A stretch of DNA of 64,000 nt. Origin: an uncultured Eubacteriales bacterium. GTDB lineage: Bacteria > Bacillota > Clostridia > Lachnospirales > Lachnospiraceae. Where the stretch lies: the NCBI GenBank assembly GCA_949283695.1, contig CASDTX010000025.1, positions 372,001 through 436,000 on the forward strand, in the 5' to 3' direction. A model generated the notes under the pieces. It saw nothing but the letters and a program-made list of their open reading frames with translations. It was not told the origin of the DNA and ran no database searches. Of the stretch, positions 1 through 8,265 are shown in pieces (positions within the stretch are counted from its first letter, which is position 1; every line of letters begins with the position of its first letter). The position numbers were made by a program, and so were the translations under genes.

Positions 1-36
1 AAGAGTGTCCGGGAAATTGCTCTGGCGAGCAGCTGA
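1..36 (+). CDS. possible 3' end of an upstream gene (partial)
   Basis: From base 1 one frame is open for 11 codons and stops at TGA (34-36), 20 bases before the next start codon. It could be the tail of a co-transcribed upstream gene, but too little is present to identify a family, and a chance open frame cannot be excluded. Confidence 0.25.
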   Translation, partial: KSVREIALASS

Positions 37-56
37 AGAGAAATGGAGGAGAAAAG

Positions 57-485
57 ATGAGTGTATCAGTAGTATATTGGAGTGGAACGGGGAATACTCA
101 GGCTATGGCAGAGGCTGTGGCTGAAGGCATTGCAGAAGCAGGGAAGGAAGCTGCTGTAATAGAAGTTGGTGCCGCAGATGCGGCGGCTCTTGCAGCGGAG
201 GAGGCATTTGCCCTCGGATGCCCGTCTATGGGAGCAGAGCAGCTCGAGGAAACGGAGATGGAGCCTTTTGTGGAGGCACTGGAGCCGCTTGCCGCTGGGA
301 AGAAGATCCTGCTTTTTGGGTCATATGGATGGGGAGACGGAGAGTGGATGCGTGATTGGGCAGAACGTATGAAGAATGCGGGGGCAGTCCTTGTACGGGA
401 TGAGGGTGTGATTGCGAATGAAACACCGGATGACGACACGCTTGCAGAGTGCCGCGCGGCAGGGAAAGAACTTGCGGAAGCATAG
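57..485 (+). CDS. flavodoxin
   Basis: This encodes a 142-residue short-chain flavodoxin, a cytoplasmic FMN-binding one-electron carrier. The phosphate-binding loop SGTGNT lies at residues 9-14 after a hydrophobic first strand. The later GSYGWGDGEW stretch is typical of the flavin-contacting loop near residue 90. The length matches classical short flavodoxins. A strong GGAGGAG ribosome site sits 6 bases before the ATG. The gene ends just before a separate promoter for the ZIP transporter, so the two are probably not one operon. No redox partner gene is adjacent, so its physiological partner is unknown. Confidence 0.9.
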   Translation: MSVSVVYWSGTGNTQAMAEAVAEGIAEAGKEAAVIEVGAADAAALAAEEAFALGCPSMGAEQLEETEMEPFVEALEPLAAGKKILLFGSYGWGDGEWMRDWAERMKNAGAVLVRDEGVIANETPDDDTLAECRAAGKELAEA

Positions 486-496
486 GCGGAAGGCTA

Positions 497-526
497 TTGA
501 CAAAAACTCTCCGGGATGCATATGAT
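497..526 (+). promoter_or_regulatory. probable sigma-A promoter for the ZIP transporter
   Basis: TTGACA (497-502) is followed after 18 bases by TATGAT (521-526). The resulting leader carries a small hairpin, CCGGCAC (551-557) paired with GTGCCGG (577-583), directly ahead of the ribosome site. The hairpin has no clear function. Confidence 0.5.
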
Positions 527-606
527 AAGATATCGGTAAATTTTATCATGACCGGCACGGAACTGTGTGGAATACTGTGCCGGAATCTGACAGACGGAGG
601 GAGTTT

Positions 607-1389
607 ATGAACCAGAACACTTTGATAGGAATTTTGATACCATTTGCCGGGACCGCCCTTGGCTCGGCGATGGTATTTTTTATGAAAAAAGAGATGAATC
701 GGGGGCTGGAAAAGCTTCTTCTCGGATTTGCGTCCGGGGTGATGATAGCGGCATCAGTCTGGTCACTTCTGATCCCGGCGATCGACATGGCGGAATCGGA
801 GGGCGGGGCTGCCTGGATGCCGCCTGCTGTGGGATTTCTGCTTGGCATGGGATTCCTGCTGCTTTTGGATACGCTGACGCCTCATCTTCATTACACGGAT
901 GAGAAGCCGGAAGGTGTTCCGTCACATTTAAAAAAAACAACCATGCTTGTCCTTGCGGTAACACTCCACAATATTCCGGAAGGAATGGCGGTGGGGGTAA
1001 CATTTGCAGGAGTCTTGTCTGAGAATACTGCGATGACGCTGGCAGGAGCGTTCGCACTGTCGGTTGGTATTGCGATCCAGAATTTCCCGGAAGGAGCCAT
1101 TATTTCTATGCCTCTTAAGAGTCAGGGGCTGTCCAGAACGCGTTCCTTTGTATACGGGGCACTGTCTGGCGTTGTGGAACCGGCTGCGGCATTGATCACA
1201 ATCCTTCTGACAGGACTGGTGGTCCCCCTGCTGCCTTATCTTCTGTCTTTTGCAGCAGGGGCAATGATCTACGTGGTCGTGGAGGAGCTGATCCCAGAAG
1301 CACAGGCCGGCGAGCATTCCAATATCAGTACCATAGGTGTTGCCGTAGGATTTGTGCTCATGATGATATTAGACGTGGCTCTGGGATAG
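607..1389 (+). CDS. ZIP family metal transporter
   Basis: A 260-residue polytopic membrane protein of the ZIP (ZupT-like) family, expected to import zinc or a related divalent metal. The two family signatures that form the metal site are visible: HNIPEG at residues 121-126 (His121, Asn122, Glu125) and QNFPEG at about 158-163 (Glu162). Hydrophobic segments run throughout. A possible start 42 bases upstream is open in the same frame, but the ATG at 607 is preferred because it is directly preceded by the ribosome site ACGGAGG and begins a normal first membrane segment. The exact metal cannot be told from sequence. Confidence 0.92.
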   Translation: MNQNTLIGILIPFAGTALGSAMVFFMKKEMNRGLEKLLLGFASGVMIAASVWSLLIPAIDMAESEGGAAWMPPAVGFLLGMGFLLLLDTLTPHLHYTDEKPEGVPSHLKKTTMLVLAVTLHNIPEGMAVGVTFAGVLSENTAMTLAGAFALSVGIAIQNFPEGAIISMPLKSQGLSRTRSFVYGALSGVVEPAAALITILLTGLVVPLLPYLLSFAAGAMIYVVVEELIPEAQAGEHSNISTIGVAVGFVLMMILDVALG

Positions 1390-1398
1390 CGCTGAAAA

Positions 1399-2355
1399 TC
1401 AGGATTCTGATGAGGGGGAGAGATCCGTGAGGGGGCGGATCTGATACCCCATTTCTTCCCATTTTGTCAGCAGTTCATCCAGAATTTCTCCATTGGTGCG
1501 TGAGGTGCTGTGCAGCAGGACGATGGCACCCGGGTGGATGCGTCCTAGAAGTTTCTCAAAAGCCTCTTCTTTCGTCGGCTGGTCGTCATCCAGCCAGTCT
1601 ACATAAGCCAGACTCCAGAAAAAGGTTTTATAGCCAAGCTCCTTTGCCATTTTCAGGTTGAATTCGCTGTATTTGCCTTGAGGCGGCCTGTAGAAACGGG
1701 TCATCTCCTGTCCGGTCGTTTCTTTGAATGCGGCTTCTACATCTTCCAGTTCTTTTCGGAAAGAATCAATAGATGCAATCTGGGACATGTCGGGATGGTG
1801 CCAGGTGTGATTCCCTACGATATGCCCTTCTTCCACCATTCTTTTCACCAGATCTGGTTCAGATTCTATGTAAGTTCCGACGACGAAAAATGTGGCCGAG
1901 ACCTTATGATTTTTTAATGCGTCGAGAATGGACGGTGTGTTTCCGTTTTCATATCCGGCATCAAAGGTGAGGTAGAGCACTTTTTCGTCCGTATCTTCAG
2001 CATAATATGCGTCATACTGTGCCAGCTCTTCGAATGTGGCATTGGCAACAGGGGGCTGACCGTCTTCCTGAAAGCTTAATCCCCAGTTCCCTTCTGCTGA
2101 CGTGGGGACAGATTCGGCAGAATCAGCAGCAGAACGATCGGAAACAGACTCCGATTTCCGAAACAGGATTACGGAAGAGGAAGAACCTTCAGACTGGAAA
2201 TGCGCCGTGAGGAGGCCTGCTGCGCTTCCGAGGACATAAGCAGCGGCGAAGAGAACAATCATAGAGTATGTCTTTCGGTTCAAGAGAATGGGGCGGACTA
2301 CTGTGTTTGAGAAAGCATGGAATAGAACGGAAAAAAAGTCTTTAAAATGATTCAT
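1399..2355 (-). CDS. PdaA-like polysaccharide deacetylase (NodB domain)
   Basis: A 318-residue membrane-anchored NodB-family deacetylase. Residues about 31-50 form one hydrophobic anchor, a Ser-rich linker follows, and the catalytic domain starts near residue 125. The metal site reads TFDAGYENG (130-138), with Ala where most NodB enzymes have the second Asp, plus HTWHH (183-187). That Asp-Ala variant is characteristic of PdaA, the spore-cortex N-acetylmuramic acid deacetylase, so a role in cortex or peptidoglycan modification is inferred. The start at 2355 is chosen because GAAAGGAA precedes it. An upstream in-frame ATG at 2463 lacks a site. It converges on the ZIP gene with a 9-base gap. Confidence 0.85.
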   Translation of the reverse strand: MNHFKDFFSVLFHAFSNTVVRPILLNRKTYSMIVLFAAAYVLGSAAGLLTAHFQSEGSSSSVILFRKSESVSDRSAADSAESVPTSAEGNWGLSFQEDGQPPVANATFEELAQYDAYYAEDTDEKVLYLTFDAGYENGNTPSILDALKNHKVSATFFVVGTYIESEPDLVKRMVEEGHIVGNHTWHHPDMSQIASIDSFRKELEDVEAAFKETTGQEMTRFYRPPQGKYSEFNLKMAKELGYKTFFWSLAYVDWLDDDQPTKEEAFEKLLGRIHPGAIVLLHSTSRTNGEILDELLTKWEEMGYQIRPLTDLSPSSES

Positions 2356-2690
2356 AAGATATTTATTCCTTTCTTTATGTGATGAAAATATTTCTGAAGC
2401 CAATGAATGAAATTCTGCTTTGCGGCTTTTGTAACTAATATATGAAGCGCAGCGGGCTTTCATGAGCAGAGAAACGGCGGCAGTATCTGCGATAAGCAGC
2501 GTCGCCGGACAAGAGGCAGCATCGTACAGTTTGCGAACAGCTCATCCCTGAAAAGCAGCCTAAATAGCTGCAGGAAGATCGAAATCGAGAGATAGAAGCG
2601 GAAAGATAGAAGCAGAAGATACCCCTTTTCATTTTAGAAAAAGAAGAGTAAAATGATTTTTGGAATTTAGAAGATGAAATGGGGGCTACA

Positions 2691-3497
2691 ATGGAGCGGT
2701 CAGTTTTATTTTTTGATATCGATGGAACCATTCTGAGTGAAGTTACGAAAACAGTACCCGAGAGTGCATATTCAGCACTGCGTGCCGCGAAAGAAGAAGG
2801 CCATCTGCTGTTTATTAATACAGGGCGGACAGTCTGCAGTCTGCCGGCAGAAATCAGGCGGTTCCCGTTTGATGGTTTCCTGTGCGGATGCGGCACCTAT
2901 CTTATGTATGGAGACGAGGTGCTTTTTGAGAGGGCGCTGACCAGAGAAAGAGGAAGAGAGATTCTGGATCAAATGCGCAAGTGCTCCATGTCCGGGCTTG
3001 CTGAGGGGCGGGAGGATGTTTATTTCCCCGGACATATCACAAGGTTTGAACAGCTGGAAAGTTCGCGGCGGTATTTCCGCGAAAAAGGCATGGGCATTGA
3101 GTGCTTTATTGAAAACGGAGACTTTGTGTATGACAAGCTGTTTGTATATGCGGATGAACAGAGTGACAAAGAGCGTTTCTTCGCTTTTATTGCGGATGAT
3201 ATGGAAGCATTAGACAGAGGAGGGAATGCGTATGAAGTCATTCAGAAGGGATATTCCAAAGCAACGGCGTGTCAGTTTATTATGGAAAGATTTGGGTTTA
3301 CAAAGAAACAGGCATATGTATTTGGAGACAGCAGCAATGATTTGTCTATGTTCCAGTTCGCAGAACACACAGTAGCTATGGGACACCACGACAGTGTGCT
3401 GGATCCATATACAGAGTTTGTGACGAAGACTGTTGAGGAGGATGGGATTGCGTATGCAATGGCGCATTATGGGCTGATACGGCAGTGTGCACGCTGA
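2691..3497 (+). CDS. HAD-superfamily hydrolase, Cof type
   Basis: A 268-residue Cof/YidA-type phosphatase. Motif I is DIDGT, with catalytic Asp9 and Asp11. Motif IV is GDSSND near residue 210, and the intervening region is the size of a C2 cap. Such enzymes dephosphorylate sugar phosphates, flavin precursors or similar small molecules, and the substrate is not predictable. The ATG at 2691 has a GGGGG ribosome site just upstream and is preferred over the ATG at 2679, which lacks one. It lies 42 bases before a D-2-hydroxyacid dehydrogenase and may be co-transcribed with it. Confidence 0.88.
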   Translation: MERSVLFFDIDGTILSEVTKTVPESAYSALRAAKEEGHLLFINTGRTVCSLPAEIRRFPFDGFLCGCGTYLMYGDEVLFERALTRERGREILDQMRKCSMSGLAEGREDVYFPGHITRFEQLESSRRYFREKGMGIECFIENGDFVYDKLFVYADEQSDKERFFAFIADDMEALDRGGNAYEVIQKGYSKATACQFIMERFGFTKKQAYVFGDSSNDLSMFQFAEHTVAMGHHDSVLDPYTEFVTKTVEEDGIAYAMAHYGLIRQCAR

Positions 3498-3539
3498 GCA
3501 GCAGGGACGAACATCTAAAAAGAATGAGGTGGATGAGCA

Positions 3540-4523
3540 ATGAAGATTTTTGTGTATAATTACAGAGAATTTGATGAGGCAGAGTACTTTCAGAAGTTTT
3601 CGAAAGAGTATGGTGTTGAGCTGGGAATCTGTACAGATGCCCCAACGCTGGAGAATGCGAAGCTGGCGGAGGGGTATGAGTATATCAGCATTATTACTTC
3701 GAAGATCGACCGCGAGCTGATGGCAAAGTTTCATGAGATGGGAGTCAAAATGATCTCTACCCGGACAATTGGATATGATCATGTGGACATAGAGGCTGCG
3801 AAAGAATTCGGCATACACGTAAGCAATGTATCTTATTCGCCCGAATGTGTGGCGGATTATACAGTGATGCTGATCTTGATGTCGATTCGGAAAATGAAAC
3901 GAATTATGCAGAGAGCGGAGATCAATGACTTCACCCTGCCGGGAATCCAGGGAAGAGAGCTGCCTAATTTTACGATCGGCGTACTTGGAACCGGACGGAT
4001 TGGACAGGCCGTAATTCGGGATCTCTCGGGATTCGGGTGCAAGATTTATGCATATGATAAGTATGAGAACGAATCTGTAAAACAGAGGGCTGAGTATACC
4101 GATCTAAGTACAATTTACAGAGAATGTGATTTGATTACACTGCATATGCCGCTTCTGGAAGATAATTTCCACTTGATCGGCAGAGAAGCAGTAGCCCAGA
4201 TGAAAGACGGAGTCGTGATTGTGAACACTGCCAGGGGCGGTCTGATTGATACCAAGGCTCTGATCGAAGGCCTTGAATCAGGCAAGATCGGAGCAGCCGG
4301 ACTGGATGTTATCGAGGATGAGTTCGGCATGTATTATTATGACCGGAAGTCTGACATGCTCAGCAAGAGGGACCTGTATATCCTGCGGGGACTGCCGAAT
4401 GTGGTCGTGACACCGCATATGGCGTTTTATACGGATCAGGCAGTGAGCGATATGGTGAGACATTCCATCGAAAGCTGTCTGTTCCGGGCGCGGGGGGAAG
4501 AAGATCCGTGGGCGGTTGTATAG
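3540..4523 (+). CDS. D-2-hydroxyacid dehydrogenase (D-lactate dehydrogenase-like)
   Basis: A 327-residue NAD-dependent enzyme of the D-isomer-specific 2-hydroxyacid dehydrogenase family, closest in style to D-lactate dehydrogenase/VanH. Visible features are the N-terminal catalytic domain with the strand MKIFVYN, a Rossmann motif GTGRIG near residue 150, the catalytic Arg in NTARGGLID, a Glu in the EDE segment, and the catalytic His in TPHMAFYT near residue 295. It probably reduces pyruvate or another 2-oxoacid to the D-hydroxyacid during fermentation. A GAGGTGGA ribosome site precedes the ATG. No vanA/ddl-like ligase is nearby, so a glycopeptide-resistance role is unlikely. Confidence 0.9.
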   Translation: MKIFVYNYREFDEAEYFQKFSKEYGVELGICTDAPTLENAKLAEGYEYISIITSKIDRELMAKFHEMGVKMISTRTIGYDHVDIEAAKEFGIHVSNVSYSPECVADYTVMLILMSIRKMKRIMQRAEINDFTLPGIQGRELPNFTIGVLGTGRIGQAVIRDLSGFGCKIYAYDKYENESVKQRAEYTDLSTIYRECDLITLHMPLLEDNFHLIGREAVAQMKDGVVIVNTARGGLIDTKALIEGLESGKIGAAGLDVIEDEFGMYYYDRKSDMLSKRDLYILRGLPNVVVTPHMAFYTDQAVSDMVRHSIESCLFRARGEEDPWAVV

Positions 4524-4622
4524 TGGCGGCGGCCGCGATAAGCATGCAGTGCGGTTTCCTGAATGGCGCTCCGTGAACAGTAACGGCTGAGCTGCGGGAT
4601 TGCTGTATTGGAAAAATAATTG

Positions 4623-4651
4623 TTGACATCTATTTTGTAAAGTGATAAAGT
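4623..4651 (+). promoter_or_regulatory. promoter of the T-box/trpB2 transcript
   Basis: TTGACA (4623-4628) is separated by 17 bases from TAAAGT (4646-4651). This places the transcript start near 4658, just ahead of stem I of the T-box leader. Between 4524 and 4622 nothing else is recognisable. Confidence 0.65.
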
Positions 4652-4657
4652 TTCTTT

Positions 4658-4972
4658 AAACCGATGAAGGAGAGCAAGTAACTTCAAGATACTGCTTCAC
4701 AGAGAGTCGCGGGCGGTGTGATCGCGGCAGGCAAGTGGTGAGGTGAATGGGCTCCTGAGGGCGGGCTGAACGCCGGCGTGCATGAGAAGAGAAGGCATGC
4801 AGGTATGTAGGCCAGACGGAGAATACACTTCGTTAACAAAAGGAGCATATGATAGTATGCGATGAGTGGATGTAGCGATTACATCAAGCCGGGTGGCACC
4901 GCAGGAGTTATGTATGAATAGCAGCTCTTGTCCCTGCAATTATTATGTTGTGTGGGACGAGAGCTTTTTTTA
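4658..4972 (+). promoter_or_regulatory. T-box riboswitch, tryptophan type
   Basis: The leader contains the conserved T-box sequence GGGTGGCACCGC (4891-4902) followed by a terminator and poly-U. In the stem I 3' strand, the segment GGTGAATGGGCTCC places the codon TGG (4748-4750) in the specifier position, so the sensor tRNA should be tRNA-Trp. The TGGC bulge of the antiterminator complements the GCCA end of a tRNA-Trp with G as discriminator base, which agrees. Uncharged tRNA-Trp should stabilise the antiterminator and switch on the downstream trpB2 gene. Exact leader ends are estimated. Confidence 0.9.
4923..4972 (+). terminator. regulated terminator of the T-box leader
   Basis: AGCTCTTGTCCC (4923-4934) pairs with GGGACGAGAGCT (4954-4965), with one G-U pair, and a run of T follows. 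It is the expression platform of the T-box and is mutually exclusive with the antiterminator that includes 4891-4902. Confidence 0.87.
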
Positions 4973-5064
4973 TTTCATAGAAAACTTCGTTTTTACATTT
5001 AGAAATCATGCTGCAGCTTTGACGCTGCTGAGCTTAAGTCCCGGGAAAAGAAAGGAGAAGAAAC

Positions 5065-6450
5065 ATGAGTGAAAAGAAGATTCCTTACAAAATCTATCTG
5101 GAAGAAAGCGAGATGCCCAGAGAATGGTATAATGTTCGGGCGGATATGAAGAACAAACCGGCGCCGCTCCTGAATCCGGCAACATTAAAGCCCATGACAG
5201 AGGAAGAGCTGGGAGTTGTGTTCTGTGAAGAACTGGTTAAGCAGGAGCTGGATAATGATAACCGTTATATCGAGATTCCGGAGAAGATTCGCGATTTCTA
5301 TAAAATGTATCGGCCGGCACCGCTTGTGAGAGCTTACTGCCTGGAAGAGAAACTCCAGACCCCGGCGAAAATTTACTATAAATTCGAAGGAAATAATACG
5401 AGCGGAAGTCACAAATTAAACTCCGCCATTGCACAGGCATTCTATGCAAAGGATCAGGGGCTGAAGGGCGTGACGACAGAAACAGGTGCTGGACAGTGGG
5501 GAACAGCTCTTTCCATGGCCTGCTCCTATCTGGATCTGGACTGCAAAGTATTCATGGTGAAATGCTCTTATGAGCAGAAGCCTTTCCGCCGCGAAGTAAT
5601 GCGGACATACGGCGCAAGTGTGACCCCGTCCCCCTCTGAGACAACAGAGGTAGGACAAAAAATTCTGGCAGAACACCCGGGGACCACAGGAAGTCTGGGA
5701 TGCGCCATCTCAGAGGCTGTGGAAGTGGCCACTCATACAGAAGGCTACCGATACGTTCTGGGAAGCGTGCTGAATCAGGTGCTTCTCCATCAGTCAATCA
5801 TAGGAGTAGAAACCAAAACAGCTATGGACAAATACGGCATAAAGCCAGATATCATTATCGGATGCGCCGGAGGCGGCTCCAACCTGGGCGGACTGATCTC
5901 TCCGTTTATGGGAGAAAAGTTAAGAGGAGAGGCTGATTATCAGTTTATCGCGGTAGAACCCGCGTCCTGCCCAAGCCTGACAAGAGGCGTATATGCATAC
6001 GACTTCTGTGATACCGGTATGGTGTGCCCGCTGGCCAAAATGTATACATTAGGAAGCGGATTCATTCCATCCGCAAATCACGCGGGAGGACTGAGATATC
6101 ATGGAATGAGCTCCGTACTGTCACAGCTTTATCATGACGGATATATGGAAGCACGGGCTGTGGAGCAGACAGCGGTCTTCGAAGCGGCAGAGAAGTTCGC
6201 ACGCGTAGAAGGAATTCTTCCGGCACCAGAGAGCAGCCATGCCATCAAAGTAGCGATTGACGAGGCATTAAAGTGCAAAGAAACCGGAGAAGAAAAGACC
6301 ATTCTCTTCGGACTTACAGGAACAGGCTACTTTGATATGTATGCATACGAGTCGTTCCATGATGGGAAGATGACAGATTATATACCGACAGACGAAGATC
6401 TGAAAGGCGGATTTGACGGCATCCCGAGATTCCCTGGAAATATGGAGTAA
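5065..6450 (+). CDS. trpB2: TrpB2-type tryptophan synthase beta chain
   Basis: A 461-residue PLP enzyme of the long TrpB2 family, which condenses indole with a serine-type donor to give tryptophan. The PLP lysine is in SGSHKLNSA near residue 115. ETGAGQWG is the substrate and carboxylate loop, and GCAGGGSN near residue 270 is the phosphate-binding loop. The length (about 460 rather than 400 residues) and the N-terminal extension separate it from TrpB1. No trpA or other trp gene is adjacent, so it probably works alone to salvage indole. Control by a Trp T-box directly upstream supports a tryptophan-supply role. Ribosome site AAAGGAG. Confidence 0.93.
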   Translation: MSEKKIPYKIYLEESEMPREWYNVRADMKNKPAPLLNPATLKPMTEEELGVVFCEELVKQELDNDNRYIEIPEKIRDFYKMYRPAPLVRAYCLEEKLQTPAKIYYKFEGNNTSGSHKLNSAIAQAFYAKDQGLKGVTTETGAGQWGTALSMACSYLDLDCKVFMVKCSYEQKPFRREVMRTYGASVTPSPSETTEVGQKILAEHPGTTGSLGCAISEAVEVATHTEGYRYVLGSVLNQVLLHQSIIGVETKTAMDKYGIKPDIIIGCAGGGSNLGGLISPFMGEKLRGEADYQFIAVEPASCPSLTRGVYAYDFCDTGMVCPLAKMYTLGSGFIPSANHAGGLRYHGMSSVLSQLYHDGYMEARAVEQTAVFEAAEKFARVEGILPAPESSHAIKVAIDEALKCKETGEEKTILFGLTGTGYFDMYAYESFHDGKMTDYIPTDEDLKGGFDGIPRFPGNME

Positions 6451-6458
6451 ATGTGAAC

Positions 6459-6492
6459 GGTGCCAGGCACTTTTGCAAAAGTGCCTGGCACC
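6459..6492. repeat. perfect 34-bp palindrome
   Basis: GGTGCCAGGCACTTTT (6459-6474) and AAAAGTGCCTGGCACC (6477-6492) are exact reverse complements around a central GC. It lies 8 bases after trpB2. There is no T run after it, so it is not a standard terminator. GTGCCTGGCAC palindromes are a recurring intergenic repeat in Firmicutes (family recollection, not searched here). Confidence 0.8.
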
Positions 6493-6564
6493 AATGAGCA
6501 AAATTTTCTAAAAATTCTGATTTGTATATAAATTTTCGAACTTTATTTTTTTCTGAAATTATTG

Positions 6565-6593
6565 TTGACTTTTTCTTAGTTAAATAGTATTAT
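6565..6593 (+). promoter_or_regulatory. promoter of tRNA-Leu
   Basis: TTGACT (6565-6570), 17-base spacer, TATTAT (6588-6593), in an AT-rich stretch about 50 bases before the tRNA. A good match to a sigma-A promoter. Confidence 0.75.
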
Positions 6594-6645
6594 ATCACTT
6601 GTGGTCAGCACCGAGAGGTGATCGGCCTACAATCCAATATGGAAT

Positions 6646-6729
6646 GCGGAAGTGTCGGAACTGGCAGACGAGCAAGACTAAGGATCTTGTGACATTCGTG
6701 TCGTGTGGGTTCAAGTCCCATCTTCCGCA
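6646..6729 (+). tRNA. tRNA-Leu (anticodon AAG)
   Basis: An 84-base class II tRNA. The acceptor GCGGAAG pairs with CTTCCGC, and the discriminator is A. The anticodon stem CAAGA/TCTTG encloses the loop CTAAGGA, giving anticodon AAG, which reads CUU/CUN leucine codons if A34 is deaminated. A long variable arm follows, then the T arm with GGTTCAAGTCC. The 3' CCA is not encoded, so it must be added enzymatically. Confidence 0.95.
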
Positions 6730-6736
6730 TTGAATT

Positions 6737-6773
6737 ATCCCTTGAAAACGTGACGTTTTGAAGGGATTTTTTT
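6737..6773 (+). terminator. terminator after tRNA-Leu
   Basis: ATCCCTTGAAAACGT (6737-6751) pairs with ACGTTTTGAAGGGAT (6753-6767) and is followed by seven or more T residues. A strong Rho-independent terminator. Confidence 0.88.
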
Positions 6774-6840
6774 CTGTGTACGGGAAGGTCTTGCATGCAG
6801 ACGAATCTATGATACAAATTGGCGGAATGGAGCGGAATCA

Positions 6841-7380
6841 ATGAGAAAAGTAGTTTTATTTATCGCGATGAGTCTTGACGGTTTTATTGCGGATCAGCAG
6901 GGCGGTGTAGGGTGGCTGAATGGCCAGGATGTGGACGGCGAAAATGTGGATACCTATTCTGAATTTGTGAAAGATGTGGATACGATTCTGATGGGATGGA
7001 ACACGTACCGTCAGGTTGCGGAAGAGCTGTCACCTGAGGTATGGGTGTATGAGGATTTTATGACTTATGTATTTACGCATAACAGGACGGATTCTGCGGA
7101 GCAGATTTGTTTCACAGACGAGGATCCTGCTGCCCTGCTGAGAAGGCTGAAAACGAATCAAGGTAAAAGTATTTGGATCTGCGGCGGCGCGGATCTTGTG
7201 GGACAGCTGATGCGCAGCGACTTGATCGATGAGTATGATATCTCGGTGATTCCAACGATTTTAGGGTCGGGGATTCGTCTGTTCAGCCAACTTCCGGAAG
7301 AACGGAAGCTGGCCTTGGTTCGCACTCAGAATTACAACGGGATTGTTGAGCTGGTCTATGAACGGCGCTATTCTTCCTGA
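6841..7380 (+). CDS. dihydrofolate-reductase-fold protein (RibD C-terminal domain family)
   Basis: A 179-residue single-domain protein of the RibD_C/DHFR-like family. It opens with KVVLFIAMSLDGFIA, the typical NADPH-site strand and loop, and has the MGWNTYRQV segment and the nucleotide-binding IWICGGADLVGQL near residue 120. Members reduce pteridine- or riboflavin-like compounds using NADPH, but the substrate of these stand-alone forms (YyaP/YwjB type) is unknown. It is a monocistron between the tRNA terminator and a convergent rpiR-type regulator, whose 3' end it overlaps by 13 bases. Confidence 0.85.
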   Translation: MRKVVLFIAMSLDGFIADQQGGVGWLNGQDVDGENVDTYSEFVKDVDTILMGWNTYRQVAEELSPEVWVYEDFMTYVFTHNRTDSAEQICFTDEDPAALLRRLKTNQGKSIWICGGADLVGQLMRSDLIDEYDISVIPTILGSGIRLFSQLPEERKLALVRTQNYNGIVELVYERRYSS

Positions 7381-8243
7381 ATGATTGCATTGTCAATGGA
7401 GCGGAATTCGGTCTTTTTTGCCAGTGCTACTTTATAAGAGTAGTGTCTGTCGTAGTCTGTTTTAAAGAGACAGCTGTATAAAATATCCAGGATCAGGGAA
7501 ATAGACTCAAGAGAGGAGAATGCCCCGATCTTGGAGTAAGATTTCTCTCGTGTGGCAGTGTGCAGCACGACGTCTCCGAGGCGGGTGAGACTGTTCTCGC
7601 CCACGCTGGAAATGACGATGACCGGCACATGATTCTGCCGGAGCAGTTTGGCCACGTAGATCAGTTCCGGTGTTTCCCCGCTGTAGGAGATGCAGACCGC
7701 GCAGTCATCGGAAGAGGTCATCTTTGCCTCCTGGATCATGGTGTTGCTGATGGAATAGGTTTCTGCCTTTCTGCCGATATGGCGCAGTTTGTGGACGAAT
7801 TCTTCAGCCAGAAATGTCAGATTCGATATCGTGAAAACTTTGACCGCAGACTTTTGCTGCATGTACAGCACGGCTTTCTGCAGGCTGTCGTGATGGATCA
7901 GAGACAGGGTATCCTCCAGACTTTCCTGCTTCAGCCGGGTAATGACTGCGGCGATCTTCATAATCGGATCCCTTGCAGTAAAGGGAAGATTTGCATCCAG
8001 ATCCTGAAAATGGTGTTTCAGATAGGTTACTTCTTCAAGAAAAGCCTTCTTTAGCTCATTGTAGCCGTTAAAACCCAGTTTCTTAGAAATGCGCACTAAA
8101 ACAGACGGCGAAGTATAAGTTTCACCGGCAATCATAGTGGTTGTATAGTCCTGAATCAGCTCTTGTTTCTCCAGTATGAAATTGACGACGGTCTTTTCCG
8201 CGGGAGAAAAATCTGCAGTCTGCATCTTTTCCTGAAGAAGCAT
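7368..8243 (-). CDS. MurR/RpiR family transcriptional regulator
   Basis: A 291-residue regulator with an N-terminal HTH_6 domain (about residues 1-75, including SPSVLVRISKKLGFNGYNELK) and a C-terminal SIS sugar-phosphate-binding domain (about 120-250, including the CISYSGETPELI loop). It should sense a phosphosugar such as N-acetylmuramate-6-P or a hexose-P. The ATG at 8243 is preferred over a GTG at 8252 because AGAGGTG then has normal spacing. It follows a sugar O-acetyltransferase on the same strand by 22 bases, so the two are probably one transcript. No SIS-linked PTS is adjacent, so its target is unclear. Confidence 0.88.
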   Translation of the reverse strand: MLLQEKMQTADFSPAEKTVVNFILEKQELIQDYTTTMIAGETYTSPSVLVRISKKLGFNGYNELKKAFLEEVTYLKHHFQDLDANLPFTARDPIMKIAAVITRLKQESLEDTLSLIHHDSLQKAVLYMQQKSAVKVFTISNLTFLAEEFVHKLRHIGRKAETYSISNTMIQEAKMTSSDDCAVCISYSGETPELIYVAKLLRQNHVPVIVISSVGENSLTRLGDVVLHTATREKSYSKIGAFSSLESISLILDILYSCLFKTDYDRHYSYKVALAKKTEFRSIDNAIIQEE

Positions 8244-8265
8244 AAGAAACACCTCTTTTCTTGGA

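Noticed and set aside
3540-4523. VanH vancomycin-resistance dehydrogenase.
   Set aside because: No VanA/B ligase, VanX or two-component system nearby. A general D-lactate-type dehydrogenase is more likely.
6459-6492. Intrinsic terminator for trpB2.
   Set aside because: The hairpin is strong but is followed by AATGAGC rather than a T run.
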